From DATBLE01 sp046732255 (lineage in GTDB: Bacteria > Actinomycetota > Thermoleophilia > Gaiellales > Gaiellaceae), in contig JBKPMR010000018.1 of the NCBI GenBank assembly GCA_046732255.1, forward strand, positions 1 through 64,000: a DNA stretch of 64,000 bases, written 5' to 3'. The notes below the pieces were generated by a model that saw only the letters and a program-made list of their open reading frames with translations, ran no database searches and had not been told where the DNA came from. The translations under genes were made by a program, and so were the position numbers. Below, piece after piece: positions 14,139 to 23,031 of this stretch; positions within the stretch are counted from its first letter, which is position 1, and every line of letters begins with the position of its first letter.

Positions 14139-15623
14139 TTAGGCGTGGCGCCGGAGCAAGGTTTCCATGACGGTCTTCGCGATCGGCGCGGCGGTGTGGC
14201 CGCCGACGCCGTGTTGGTTCTCGAGGAAGACGGCGATCGCGACCCTGGGCGCATCCGCCGGCGCGAAGGCGATGAACGAGGTCGTGTTCACGCCCGTCGC
14301 GCCGGTCTCGGCGGTGCCGGTCTTCCCCGCGACCGCGACTCCCGGGATCTGGGCGGCGGTGCCGGTGCCGCCCGCCACGACCGACTCCATCATGGCCGTG
14401 AGCTCGTCCGCGGTCTGCTTCGAGATCGGCCGCGAGCGGATCTTCGGCGTGTGGCGGTAGATCGTCGAGCCGCCCGGAGCGGTGATCTTCTGCACCACGT
14501 ACGGCTCCATGACGACGCCGCCGTTGGCGATCCCGGCCGTAACCATCGCCATCTGGAGCGGCGTCACCTGCATCCGCTCCTGCCCGAACGCGAGCCGGCC
14601 CGGGTCGACCTGGTTCGGGTCGTGCGGCCGGAAGAGCCTGCCGCGGTCGTACAGGCCGCTGGGCGAGCGCTCGCTCGTCGGCGTCTCGAGCGGCGGGTCG
14701 TCGTAGAAGCCGAACCGCTTGGCGTAGTCGAGGATGGTCAGCGGCCCGACCTTCTTGCCGATCTCGCAGAAGACGGCGTTGATCGAGTGCTGGAGCGCCG
14801 TGCTGAAGTCGACGCGCCCGAAGACCTCCGGTCCGCTCTGGTCGGCGAAGTTCGAGACCTTCTTGCCGTACTCGATGCAGTAACCGGGGTCGTCGAAGCC
14901 GGACTGCGGCGTGTACGTGCCCGTATCCAGCGCCGCCGCAGCCGTGATCACCTTGAACGTCGACCCCGGCGTGTAGAGGCCGGCGGTCGCGCGGTTGATC
15001 AGCGGCGCGCCGGGCGAGCAGTTCACGTTCCGCGCCCTCCGGGCGATCTCGGCGAAGTGCCCCTCGACGAGGTTGGGGTTGTAGGACGGCGAGGACGCCA
15101 TCACGAGCACCGCGCCCGTCCTCGGGTCGAGCGCGACCACCGCCCCACAGTTTCCGTCCAGCGCGTCCAGCGCCGCCCGCTGCGCGTTCGAGTCGATCGT
15201 CAGGACCAGGTTGTTCCCGGTGACGGTCGCGCCTTTGAGCGTGTCGAGCGTCCGGCGCAGCACGGTGTTCAGGTGCGAGTTCGATGCGGTCAGGTAGTCG
15301 TCCATCGACCGCTCGAGCCCCGCGCGCGAGCGGGACTGCGTCGAGTAGCCGACCACCTGGGCGGCGAGCGGCCCGCTCGGGTAGCGGCGGAAGTAGTAGG
15401 TCTGCCCGTCGGCCTTCTGGGCCCGCCGCGCGGCGAGCAGCTTGCCGTCGGCGGAGTAGATCAGCCCGCGGCGGATCTTGAACTGGGCGACGCGCAGGAT
15501 CGCGTTGTCCTGTCGGGCGGCGAGCCCCGACGGTGCCCAGGTCTGCCAGTAGGTGGTCGCGACCACGAGCGCGGCGAGGAGCCCGAGGGCGACGACGGAG
15601 ACGCGGACGATCTGTCTGTTCAC
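14139..15623 (-). CDS. pbpA: Penicillin-binding protein, class B transpeptidase (PbpA)
   Basis: A 494-residue membrane-anchored D,D-transpeptidase. One N-terminal transmembrane helix (residues 5-25) precedes the dimerisation region RGLIYSADGKLLA. The catalytic motifs are SxxK in PGSTFKVITAAA, SxN in LQHSINAVF, and KTGTAETG. It cross-links peptidoglycan during growth together with the adjacent SEDS polymerase (10 bases upstream). The length is close to mycobacterial PbpA. The extracellular domain would be dependent on PknB/FHA regulation in the homologous actinobacterial operon; that link is by family knowledge. Confidence 0.93.
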   Translation of the reverse strand: MNRQIVRVSVVALGLLAALVVATTYWQTWAPSGLAARQDNAILRVAQFKIRRGLIYSADGKLLAARRAQKADGQTYYFRRYPSGPLAAQVVGYSTQSRSRAGLERSMDDYLTASNSHLNTVLRRTLDTLKGATVTGNNLVLTIDSNAQRAALDALDGNCGAVVALDPRTGAVLVMASSPSYNPNLVEGHFAEIARRARNVNCSPGAPLINRATAGLYTPGSTFKVITAAAALDTGTYTPQSGFDDPGYCIEYGKKVSNFADQSGPEVFGRVDFSTALQHSINAVFCEIGKKVGPLTILDYAKRFGFYDDPPLETPTSERSPSGLYDRGRLFRPHDPNQVDPGRLAFGQERMQVTPLQMAMVTAGIANGGVVMEPYVVQKITAPGGSTIYRHTPKIRSRPISKQTADELTAMMESVVAGGTGTAAQIPGVAVAGKTGTAETGATGVNTTSFIAFAPADAPRVAIAVFLENQHGVGGHTAAPIAKTVMETLLRRHA

Positions 15624-15633
15624 CGGCCGGCCT

Positions 15634-16896
15634 TCACCGCGGCGCGTTCGCCCGGTTTGAGACGAGCATCAGCCCGGCGAGCAGGATGAAGTTCGCGAGG
15701 ATGCTCGAACCGCCGTAGCTGATGAACGGCAAGGTGATCCCGGTCAGCGGGATCACCCGCAGCAGCCCGCCGACGATGATGAAGGTCTGCAGCGCGAAGG
15801 CGAACGTGAGCCCGGCGCCGAGCAGCTTCGAGAAACCGTCCTCTGCGAGCAGGGCGATCCGGAACCCCCGCAGGGCGAAGACCATGTAGACGAGCAGCAC
15901 GCCGGCGGCGCCGATCAGCCCCAGCTCCTGCGCCAGCGCCGAGTAGATGAAGTCGGTGTTGACGTGGGGGATCAGCCCGGTGCCGCCCGTGGTCGTGAAC
16001 GTCCCGCGGCCGAGGCCGGTTCCCCAGAACCCGCCGTGCGCGATCGAGTACGACGACTGGACGAGCTGGTAGCCCTTGCCGTGCGGGTCCTGCCAGGGAT
16101 CGAGCCAGATGTCCACGCGGTCGCGGACGTGGGCGATCGTGTGGTACGCGACGGTGGCGCCGCCGACGAACAGCACGAGGCCGATTGCGACGTAGAGCGC
16201 GCGCCCGGTGGCGACGTAGAGCATCGCGAGGAAGATCCCGAAGTAGAGAAGCGCGCTGCCGAGGTCGTTCGTCTCGACGAGGACGAGCATCGCCGCGCCC
16301 CAGATCAGGAGCAGGGGGCCGAAGTCCTTCAGACGGCCTTGCGCGAGCACCTCCCGCTTCTCGCGCAGGTAGCCGGCGAGGAAGACGATCAGCGCGATCT
16401 TCGCCAGCTCTCCCGGCTGGAACTGCAGCGGGCCGAGCTTCACCCACAGGCGGGCACCGTTGATCGTCTCGCCGAACCCGGGGAGCGCGGGCAGCATCAG
16501 CAGCCCGACGGCGGAGATCCCGAAGAGGTACTTGTAGCTCTCGAGCATGCGGAAGTCGTCCCGGAGGAGGATCAGCGTGAGCGCGAACGCCCCGACGCCG
16601 GCGACGATCCAGAACCCCTGGCGGAAGGCGTCGGTCGGCCCGAGGCGATAGATCTCGGTCAAGCCCACCGCGGTCAGCAGCCCGGTGAGCGGGAGCAGGT
16701 ACGGATCGGCCCAGGGGACGGTGTAGCGGGCGACCGTGTGGGCGACGAGGTAGAGCCCGAAGAAGATGAGCGCGTAGGAGATCGACCCGGCCGAGATCAC
16801 CGACTGCCGCGCGATGTAGACGCTCGCGAAGCCGAGGCCGGTGATCATCCCGACCGCGACGAGGTTGGCGAGCTCCCGGTTGCGGGCAGACGTCAT
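15634..16896 (-). CDS. rodA: SEDS peptidoglycan glycosyltransferase (FtsW/RodA family)
   Basis: A 420-residue polytopic membrane protein with about ten transmembrane helices. Family hallmarks are NGARLWVKLGPLQFQPGELAK, the catalytic region WQDPHGKGYQLVQSSYSIAHGG, ALAQELGLIGAAGVL, and the terminal block LPFISYGGSSILANF. It polymerises lipid II into glycan strands with its cognate transpeptidase PbpA, encoded ten bases downstream. Whether it serves elongation or division cannot be told from sequence; the operon position next to pbpA matches the RodA slot in mycobacteria. Confidence 0.92.
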   Translation of the reverse strand: MTSARNRELANLVAVGMITGLGFASVYIARQSVISAGSISYALIFFGLYLVAHTVARYTVPWADPYLLPLTGLLTAVGLTEIYRLGPTDAFRQGFWIVAGVGAFALTLILLRDDFRMLESYKYLFGISAVGLLMLPALPGFGETINGARLWVKLGPLQFQPGELAKIALIVFLAGYLREKREVLAQGRLKDFGPLLLIWGAAMLVLVETNDLGSALLYFGIFLAMLYVATGRALYVAIGLVLFVGGATVAYHTIAHVRDRVDIWLDPWQDPHGKGYQLVQSSYSIAHGGFWGTGLGRGTFTTTGGTGLIPHVNTDFIYSALAQELGLIGAAGVLLVYMVFALRGFRIALLAEDGFSKLLGAGLTFAFALQTFIIVGGLLRVIPLTGITLPFISYGGSSILANFILLAGLMLVSNRANAPR

Positions 16897-16898
16897 TG

Positions 16899-18074
16899 CT
16901 ACGGAACGACCTCGGCCTCGTACTGCTTGACCGCATCGAGTGCCCGTCCGTACGTCCGCAGGTCGTGGTCGAAGAGCTTCCGGCGCTCGGCCTGCGAGAG
17001 CTGGCCGGCGAGCACCGGGCTCTCGTAACGGACGCGGTAGAGACGGACGCCGCCGACGATGTTCCAGGGAAAGCCCTGGTACACGGCCACGTGGCCGTCC
17101 GCCTGGACGCCGACGAAGTAGGAGCGCGACAGCGTCCAGACGACGAGGGCGGCGAGGACGACCACGATCGTGGCCGAGACGACCGCGATCGCGGTGCGCG
17201 GGACCCGATGATGACGCTCGGTCTCCGGCCCCTCCAGCTGCGACCGTGGCACGAGCATCGTGTCGTCGAGAGCCGGAACGGCGTCGAGCTCCGTGAGCGT
17301 GCGCTCGTCGTCGACCGGCTGCTCGTCCTCGACGACCGCTGGGAAGGTGGCGGTGTCGTCCGGCTCGCCCTCGCCGAGCTCGAACAGGATCACGGTGATG
17401 TTGTCCTCGCCCCCGCCGCGGTTCGCGGCGTCGACGAGGCCGCGCGCGCGCTGCTGGAGCGTCTTCCCACCTTGCCCGAGAACGGTGAGGATCGCCTCGT
17501 CGTCGACCATCGACGTCAGCCCGTCCGAGCAGATCATGAAAACGTCATCCGGCCGGGCCTCCACCTCGAAGGTGTCGACGTCCACCTCGGGGTCGGTGCC
17601 CAGGACGCGGGTGATCACCGAGCGCTGCGGGTGGATGCCCGCCTCCTCGGGCGAGAGCTTGCCGCTGCGCACGAGCTCCGCGACCAACGAGTGGTCCTCG
17701 GTCAGCTGCTCGAGCACCCCGTCCCGGACGCGGTAGGCGCGCGAGTCGCCGACGTGGCCGATCCGGACCGCGTCGGCCTCGACCAGCGCAGCCGTCATCG
17801 TCGTGCCCATGCCGGCGCGGGCGTCGTCGCTCGTCGCCGCCTCGTACACCCGGCGGTTCGCCTCCTGGATCAGCGTGACGACCGCGTCCTCGCCCGTCTC
17901 CGCGTCTGAGTCCCGCAGCACGGAGGCGGCGATCCGGGCGGCGACCTCGCCGGCCTGCGCGCCGCCCATACCGTCCGCGACCGCGAACAGCGGCGGCTGC
18001 ACGACATAGGCGTCCTCGTTCCGGCGCCGGCGCCTTCCGGGGTCGGTGACCGCCGCGTGCTGGGTCAGTCTCAT
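16899..18074 (-). CDS. pstP: PP2C-type Ser/Thr protein phosphatase PstP
   Basis: A 391-residue PPM phosphatase. The cytosolic catalytic domain covers residues 1-240 with RNEDAYVV, VADGMGGAQAG (metal aspartate), GMGTTMTAALV, GHVGDSRAYRV, and the distal metal motif MICSDGLTSMV. A linker, one transmembrane helix at about 300-325 and a short extracellular domain follow. It reverses PknB-family phosphorylation. The start overlaps the fhaB stop by four bases, and rodA follows after two bases, so the whole set is one operon. Confidence 0.94.
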   Translation of the reverse strand: MRLTQHAAVTDPGRRRRRNEDAYVVQPPLFAVADGMGGAQAGEVAARIAASVLRDSDAETGEDAVVTLIQEANRRVYEAATSDDARAGMGTTMTAALVEADAVRIGHVGDSRAYRVRDGVLEQLTEDHSLVAELVRSGKLSPEEAGIHPQRSVITRVLGTDPEVDVDTFEVEARPDDVFMICSDGLTSMVDDEAILTVLGQGGKTLQQRARGLVDAANRGGGEDNITVILFELGEGEPDDTATFPAVVEDEQPVDDERTLTELDAVPALDDTMLVPRSQLEGPETERHHRVPRTAIAVVSATIVVVLAALVVWTLSRSYFVGVQADGHVAVYQGFPWNIVGGVRLYRVRYESPVLAGQLSQAERRKLFDHDLRTYGRALDAVKQYEAEVVP

Positions 18075-18538
18075 CGCTCGTAGCGGAGGTCGGTGCTCCC
18101 GACCCGGATCACGTCGCCCGGCTTCAGCTTGTGCGGCTTCGAGAGCTTCGATCCGTTGACGTAGGTTCCGTTCGTCGACCCGGCGTCCGAGACCCAGACG
18201 CCGTCGCGCCTCGGCTCGATCCTGGCGTGTCGTGCGGATGCGAAGTCGTCCGTCAGCGCGATGTCGTTCTGGTCGCTCCTCCCGATCGAGAGCGCACGTG
18301 AGTCGAGGCTGCGCTTCCGCCCGTCCGGGAAGACCAGTCGGCCGGTGGAGATCGGCTTGGCGGCGCCGACCAGCCCGGCCGCCTGCTCCGGAGAGAGCAC
18401 GAAGCTCTCCTGCGGGAGCCTCAGGTCACGGCTGGCCGTGCGCACGATCCGCCAGATGAAGAGGTAGAGCAGCAGCAGGAACAAGATCTTGAGGATGAGC
18501 AGCGCCTCGCCGACCGCCAGCGAGCCGACCGTCGTCAC
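18071..18538 (-). CDS. fhaB: FHA domain protein FhaB
   Basis: A 155-residue phosphothreonine-binding adaptor. A single N-terminal transmembrane helix (about residues 12-32, LLILKILFLLLLYLFIWRIV) is followed by a linker and a C-terminal FHA domain with SIGRSDQNDIAL, SARHARIE and STNGTYVNG, the residues that contact phospho-Thr. In actinobacteria this protein is recruited by phosphorylated PknB or its targets. The start is GTG, and the 3' end overlaps pstP. Confidence 0.92.
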   Translation of the reverse strand: MTTVGSLAVGEALLILKILFLLLLYLFIWRIVRTASRDLRLPQESFVLSPEQAAGLVGAAKPISTGRLVFPDGRKRSLDSRALSIGRSDQNDIALTDDFASARHARIEPRRDGVWVSDAGSTNGTYVNGSKLSKPHKLKPGDVIRVGSTDLRYER

Positions 18539-18540
18539 CG

Positions 18541-18640
18541 TCTCCTCTCCCGCGGCGCCGTGGCAAAGCCACGACGCCGCTCACGGGGGAACCGCTTTCC
18601 GGTTCCCCCGGCACCCCCTCCCGGCGTGAGACGCCTGAGG
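18541..18640. repeat. Three consecutive hairpins between fhaA and fhaB
   Basis: GGCGCCGTGGC-aaa-GCCACGACGCC, then GGGGGAACCG-cttt-CGGTTCCCCC (with one unpaired base), then GTGAGACGCC-tga-GGCGTCTCAC fill this gap. The middle hairpin with its leading GCTCAC resembles the third module of the composite repeat (GGCTCACGGGGGAAACCGG), so it may be a decayed copy. No gene fits here. Confidence 0.7.
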
Positions 18641-18644
18641 CGTC

Positions 18645-19418
18645 TCACGGGAGCCTCCGCTCGAACAGCAGGTCGGTCGAGCCGATCGTGATCATGTCGC
18701 CGCTGTCGAGCTTGGCTCGTGATGTGCGGTGGCCGTTGACGCTCGTGCCGTTCGTGGAATCGAGGTCGATCAGCCAGTACGCCGAGCCTTCCTGCCGGAG
18801 CTCGGCATGGCGGCGGGAGGCGTTCGGGTCGGTGATCTGGACGTCGCAGTCCTTCGACCGCCCGATCACCACGCGCCTGCTGGTGATCTCGCGCTGCTTC
18901 CCGCGGACGGTGAGCGTCACGACCTCCTGGGCCAGCGCGACGTCCGGGCCTGGGCCGTCCGCCGGGAGCGGCGCGGTCGGCCGGTACACCATCGTCGCGC
19001 CCGGCGCGACCGGCTGCGGCGGACCTTCCACGCCTGCCTTTGCCGCTTCACCCTGGACCATCCGCGTCGCGATCCCGAACTCGCCCATCGACAGGTCGTC
19101 GTCGGTCTCCATCTTGACCGTCGGCGGCGTGAGCAGCATGTACCCCTCCCGGCGCGCGTGCTCGGCGAGATACTCCTGAAGCTCGATCCGGAGCGAGCTC
19201 TCGTAGTCGGCGAATTGCTCGCGATCGACCGGTGAGAGGTAGACGGTGTACTCGTTCGGGACGTAGACCCGGGAAACGGACACCGTGCGGTGGTCTTCCA
19301 TCTCCTTGACCAGTTTCCGAGCCAGTTCCACCGGCTGGACGTTGGTCCTGAAGGCGCGGCCGAACAGCCCTTCGAAGAGGCCTTCGATCTTCTGTTCGAT
19401 GCTGCGCAGCACGCTCAC
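18645..19418 (-). CDS. fhaA: FHA domain protein FhaA (DUF3662-FHA)
   Basis: A 257-residue cytosolic protein. The N-terminal DUF3662 domain is recognisable from IEQKIEGLFEGLFGRAFR and VQPVELARKLVKEMED, with VYVPNEYTVYLSPVDRE. The C-terminal FHA domain carries VVIGRSKDCDVQI, ASRRHAELR and STNGTSVNGH. FhaA binds phosphorylated pseudokinase/flippase MviN and PknB substrates in mycobacteria. The Pro-rich linker between the domains is shorter than in mycobacterial FhaA. The start is GTG. It begins the operon fhaA-fhaB-pstP-rodA-pbpA-pknB-ddl, 30 bases after another kinase gene on the same strand. Confidence 0.92.
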   Translation of the reverse strand: MSVLRSIEQKIEGLFEGLFGRAFRTNVQPVELARKLVKEMEDHRTVSVSRVYVPNEYTVYLSPVDREQFADYESSLRIELQEYLAEHARREGYMLLTPPTVKMETDDDLSMGEFGIATRMVQGEAAKAGVEGPPQPVAPGATMVYRPTAPLPADGPGPDVALAQEVVTLTVRGKQREITSRRVVIGRSKDCDVQITDPNASRRHAELRQEGSAYWLIDLDSTNGTSVNGHRTSRAKLDSGDMITIGSTDLLFERRLP

Positions 19419-19448
19419 GGGCGGGGTCTACCCCTGCGGCGAGTGTAC

Positions 19449-21164
19449 TTAGCTCTCGTGAACGGGGCGCAGGCGTGGGCGGAGCTGCAGTGCGCTCCTG
19501 AGGCGCAGAACGATGCGCACCGGCGGCCTCGAAACGGCCGGCTCGCCGGCGAGCGCGGCAGCGCAGATCCAGCCGGCCGCGACCAGCGGGATCGCCGCCG
19601 CCGCCGGATCGGCGAGGAGGGTCAGCGTCGTGAGCAGCGCCCCGAAGACGGCTCCGCCCCAGGGGCCGCGGCGGCGGCAGGAGCCGATGAGCGCGGCGCA
19701 GGCGACGAGAGCCAGGGCCTCGAGCACGAACGGGCGGGCGGCGTCCACGCCGTGCCACAGTGCGCCGGCGGCCGCGAACGGGCTGCCGAGCTCTGCGAGA
19801 CGGAACTCGGGTGGCTTCCCGCCGGCGATCGGCAGTCCACTGCCGCCGGCGACGGCGACGACCGCTGCGGCGACCGTCGCCGCTACCGCCTGCGCGGCGC
19901 GTCGCCCGACTCCGCCCGCCGGGAGGACGACGAGCGGCACGAGCCCGAGCCCGGCCAGCGGCGCGAGTAACGGTCCTGCGACGAAGAGAAGGGCGACGCG
20001 CGGCCTCGGCCAGAAGAGCACCAGCCAGCCGAGCGCACACGCGCTGTACAGGACGGCCAGCCCGAGCGAGATGTTGCCGAACGGCAGGATGGGGACGGCC
20101 AGGGCGACGGCGAGTCCGAGCCGAGGCGTCGCGTACCCGAGTGCGGCCGTGATCGCGGCCAGTCCGATCGGCCAGTACGCAGGGAAGAAGGAGAACGTCG
20201 AGGTCACCCAACCGGCGAACAGAGCCGCGGCTGCGGCGGCGCCGAGACGCGCGGCGAGCGGAGGGACGGTCGGAAGCGCGAGGCGGTGCGGAAGCGACGG
20301 CAGCGTAAGGCGCGGGCGTGCCCTCGTGGGCCTGGGACGGAGCCTCACGGCCCGCCGCAGGTCGGTGGCGAGCTTGGCCGCCGGCGGCCGCTTGGCCGGG
20401 TCGATCGAGAGGGCGGAGTCGACCAGCTGCACGAGCGGCTTCGGCAGGTCGGGTCGCGCGTTGCCGAGGGATGGGGCACCGCGCCCGATCCGCTTCGCGA
20501 GCTCGAGGAATGGGCCGCTTCCGAACGGATGGCGGCCGGCGAGCGCCTCCCAGAGGAGGACGCCCGTCGACCAGACGTCGGTGGCGGGGCCGGCCGGCTC
20601 CCCGGCCAGCCGCTCCGGCGAGATGTACGCGAGCGTTCCGGGCACGTCCCCCGCGGCGGTCAGGGTCTCCTCCTCGTGGATCAGCGCCAGCCCGAAGTCG
20701 AGGATGCGCACGGACACGTCGGTTCCGTCGGCGAGCAGGACGTTCGCGGGCTTTACATCGCGGTGGACGATCCCCGCCGCGTGGGCGTGGGCGAGACCCT
20801 CCAGGATCTGCGCAGCCGCCTCGACGGCGGCCTCGTCGTCGAGCTCGCCGTGCTCGAGCGCGTGGCGGAGGGTCCGACCGGGGACGAACTCGTACGCGAT
20901 GTAGACGTGTCCCTCGTCGCGGGCGAGCGCGTAGGCGCGCAGGCAGGCCGGGTGCTCGAGCTGCGCCGCGGCGGTCGCCTCCCGTTCTGCACGCGGTCCC
21001 GCGGTGCCGGAACGGGCGACGATCTTGAGCGCGACCTCCCGTCCCTTGCGCTCGTCGAAGGCGTGCCAGACCGATCCCATACCGCCGCTTCCGAGCGGCT
21101 TGAGCGGCCGGTAGCGGCCGAGCACGAGCCCGCCCGAAGCAGCGTGAAGCGAGGCCTCCGCCAT
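19449..21164 (-). CDS. Ser/Thr protein kinase with polytopic C-terminal membrane domain
   Basis: A 571-residue protein, counted from the ATG at 21,164; longer readings upstream are arginine-rich and lack kinase homology. The kinase domain at residues 18-280 has GSGGMGSVW, VALKIV, HRDVKPANVLL, LDFGLALI and GTLAYISPERL. After a basic Pro-rich linker, residues about 315-540 are almost entirely hydrophobic and form roughly six to eight transmembrane helices, with no extracellular sensor domain. This differs from the single-helix PknB design. It lies directly upstream of fhaA and may belong to the same wall-signalling unit. Confidence 0.85.
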   Translation of the reverse strand: MAEASLHAASGGLVLGRYRPLKPLGSGGMGSVWHAFDERKGREVALKIVARSGTAGPRAEREATAAAQLEHPACLRAYALARDEGHVYIAYEFVPGRTLRHALEHGELDDEAAVEAAAQILEGLAHAHAAGIVHRDVKPANVLLADGTDVSVRILDFGLALIHEEETLTAAGDVPGTLAYISPERLAGEPAGPATDVWSTGVLLWEALAGRHPFGSGPFLELAKRIGRGAPSLGNARPDLPKPLVQLVDSALSIDPAKRPPAAKLATDLRRAVRLRPRPTRARPRLTLPSLPHRLALPTVPPLAARLGAAAAAALFAGWVTSTFSFFPAYWPIGLAAITAALGYATPRLGLAVALAVPILPFGNISLGLAVLYSACALGWLVLFWPRPRVALLFVAGPLLAPLAGLGLVPLVVLPAGGVGRRAAQAVAATVAAAVVAVAGGSGLPIAGGKPPEFRLAELGSPFAAAGALWHGVDAARPFVLEALALVACAALIGSCRRRGPWGGAVFGALLTTLTLLADPAAAAIPLVAAGWICAAALAGEPAVSRPPVRIVLRLRSALQLRPRLRPVHES

Positions 21165-21253
21165 TCCCAGGACACGTTTCCCGCGGACGGCCGAACTCCT
21201 TTCGCGCGCGAGGAATGGGCTACAGTGGGCCGAATTCGGCTGCAGAGCGCCTG

Positions 21254-22432
21254 ATGACCGAGCACGACTCCGACCTCGATTTCGACTTCTTCGACGACGA
21301 CGAGCCGACCACGCGGCAAGCCGTCCACGAGGAGGCTCCGGCAGGCCCTGATCAGCCGCCGGAGCAGCGCCGCGGCTCCCGGCGGCCGCCGCCCGGGCGC
21401 CCACCGGTGGGGATGACGCCGCTCCTTCGGCTCGCCGGCCTGATCGCCTTCGCGATCCTGATCGTCGTCCTGCTCGTCTTCTGGATCTCGAGCTGCCAGG
21501 GCGCCGGCAAGAAGAGCTCGTACAAGAACTACTACGAGAAGGTCGGCGTTGTCGCCAACGACTCCGAGCAGGACGGCCGGGAGATGAACGACGCCCTGAC
21601 CACGCAGGGGATCAAGTTCAGCGAGCTCCAGTCGAAGCTGAACGGGCTGGCGGACCGCGAGCAGCAGAGCGTCGCCGCGCTCCGCGACATCCACCCGCCG
21701 GGACCCCTCCGCACGGAGCACCAGCAGGCACTCGAGTCGCTCGAGTTCCGCGTCAGCGGGCTCCGCGGCTTGGCCGACGGGTTCGGGCAGGCCTCGAAGA
21801 CGCCGAAGAACGTGACCACGAACGCGCTCAAGCTGCTTCTGCCGCCGGCGCAGCGGCTCTCGACCAGCGACGTCGTCTGGGCCGACCTCTTCCAGGCGCC
21901 GTCACAGGGGAACGGCGGCGTGCTCGAGCGGGAGGGGATCACCGGCGTCGCCGTGCCGGGCTCGATCTTCGTCACGAGCCCCGATTTCGCGAGCAGCCGG
22001 TACTGGGAGGCGATCCTCCAGCGGCTCCAGGGTGCGTCCACTTCCGGCGGCACGAGCGGCGGTCTGCACGGCACTGGGATCGTGAAGACCGTGGCGCTGC
22101 CGGGAAACCAGGAGCTCTCCCAGACCACAGAGAACACGGTCACGGCCACGACCGATCTCGGCTTCGCAGTCACGGTCGAGGACACGGGCGACTCGCAAGA
22201 GGTCCAGATCAAGGTGACGCTGACGATCCAGCAGTCGCCGAGCCCGATCGTCCAGACGAAGACGATCGACCTGATCAACCCCGGCGAACAGAAGCAGGTC
22301 GTGTTCCGGAACCTGGGACAGGTGCAGTTCGCGACCCGGACGACGGTCAAGGTCGACGTTGCTCCGGTCCCGCACGAGGCGAAGACGGACAACAACTCGG
22401 CCTCGTACTCGGTGATCTTCTCGCTGGGGTAG
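21254..22432 (+). CDS. Hypothetical membrane-anchored protein with C-terminal Ig-like domain
   Basis: A 392-residue protein. The first 55 residues are acidic then Pro/Arg-rich and cytosolic; a single transmembrane helix (LAGLIAFAILIVVLLVFWIS) lies at about residues 60-82. The extracellular part has a helical region (about 100-200) and a C-terminal beta-sandwich resembling CARDB-type domains (TVEDTGDSQEVQIKVTLTI ... KTDNNSASYSVIFSL). The ATG at 21,254 is preferred to 21,215. A TACAGT box lies 37 bases upstream. It diverges from the polytopic kinase, and the acidic, Thr-containing N-terminus could be a kinase substrate, which is conjecture. Confidence 0.7.
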   Translation: MTEHDSDLDFDFFDDDEPTTRQAVHEEAPAGPDQPPEQRRGSRRPPPGRPPVGMTPLLRLAGLIAFAILIVVLLVFWISSCQGAGKKSSYKNYYEKVGVVANDSEQDGREMNDALTTQGIKFSELQSKLNGLADREQQSVAALRDIHPPGPLRTEHQQALESLEFRVSGLRGLADGFGQASKTPKNVTTNALKLLLPPAQRLSTSDVVWADLFQAPSQGNGGVLEREGITGVAVPGSIFVTSPDFASSRYWEAILQRLQGASTSGGTSGGLHGTGIVKTVALPGNQELSQTTENTVTATTDLGFAVTVEDTGDSQEVQIKVTLTIQQSPSPIVQTKTIDLINPGEQKQVVFRNLGQVQFATRTTVKVDVAPVPHEAKTDNNSASYSVIFSLG

Positions 22433-22439
22433 TGCTCCG

Positions 22440-22916
22440 ATGGGCGTAGCGGGCTGGATCGCGGTCGGCGCGGTCGTGATCGCAGCGGCGGCGATCGTAG
22501 TCGCACTGCTCGCGTTCTCGAGGGTGACTGCGGTACGCCGCTCACAGGACGTCCTGCTCGGCGGGAACGCGAAGGCGGACGTGGTCGAGTTCGCAGTCTC
22601 GCTCCAGGCCCGCATCGACGACCTGCATCGAGCGGTCGACGAGGTCGCCGCCGCGCTCGCGCGCGTCGATCGGCGCGTCGACGGGGCGCTGTCGCGCTCG
22701 GCGCTGATCCGCTACGACGCCTACGAGGACACCGGCGGGCATCAGTCCGCATCGGTCGCGCTCCTCGACTCGGCCCGCTCCGGGGTCGTCCTCACGGCGA
22801 TCCAGGGCCGGGACTACGCGCGGGTATACGTGAAGCAGCTCGACCGCGGCCGGACGCCGATCGCGCTCTCGCCCGAGGAGCAGCAAGCGGTGGAAAGAGC
22901 CATGGCGGCGCCTTAG
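22440..22916 (+). CDS. DUF4446 family protein
   Basis: A 158-residue protein with one N-terminal transmembrane helix (WIAVGAVVIAAAAIVVALLAF), a predicted coiled-coil (ARIDDLHRAVDEVAAALARVDRR) and the conserved DUF4446 block ALIRYDAYEDTGGHQSASVALLD followed by GVVLTAIQGRDYARVYVK. The family is widespread near cell-envelope or chromosome-segregation genes in Gram-positive bacteria, with unknown function. It begins seven bases after the preceding gene and ends before a strong hairpin. Confidence 0.85.
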   Translation: MGVAGWIAVGAVVIAAAAIVVALLAFSRVTAVRRSQDVLLGGNAKADVVEFAVSLQARIDDLHRAVDEVAAALARVDRRVDGALSRSALIRYDAYEDTGGHQSASVALLDSARSGVVLTAIQGRDYARVYVKQLDRGRTPIALSPEEQQAVERAMAAP

Positions 22917-22921
22917 TTGGT

Positions 22922-22947
22922 GCGCTCAGGCTCGGTCGCCTGAGCGC
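22922..22947 (+). terminator. Hairpin terminator after the DUF4446 gene
   Basis: GCGCTCAGGC, loop TCGGTC, GCCTGAGCGC: a perfect 10-bp stem six bases after the stop codon. No T-run follows, as is usual in GC-rich actinobacteria. Confidence 0.65.
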
Positions 22948-23031
22948 GGCGTCTCGGGCACCATCTGTCACTCCGCCTCAGGCGTGGTCGTTACCCGGAA
23001 CGAGCGGGCGTGCCGCTACATTGTTGGCGAG

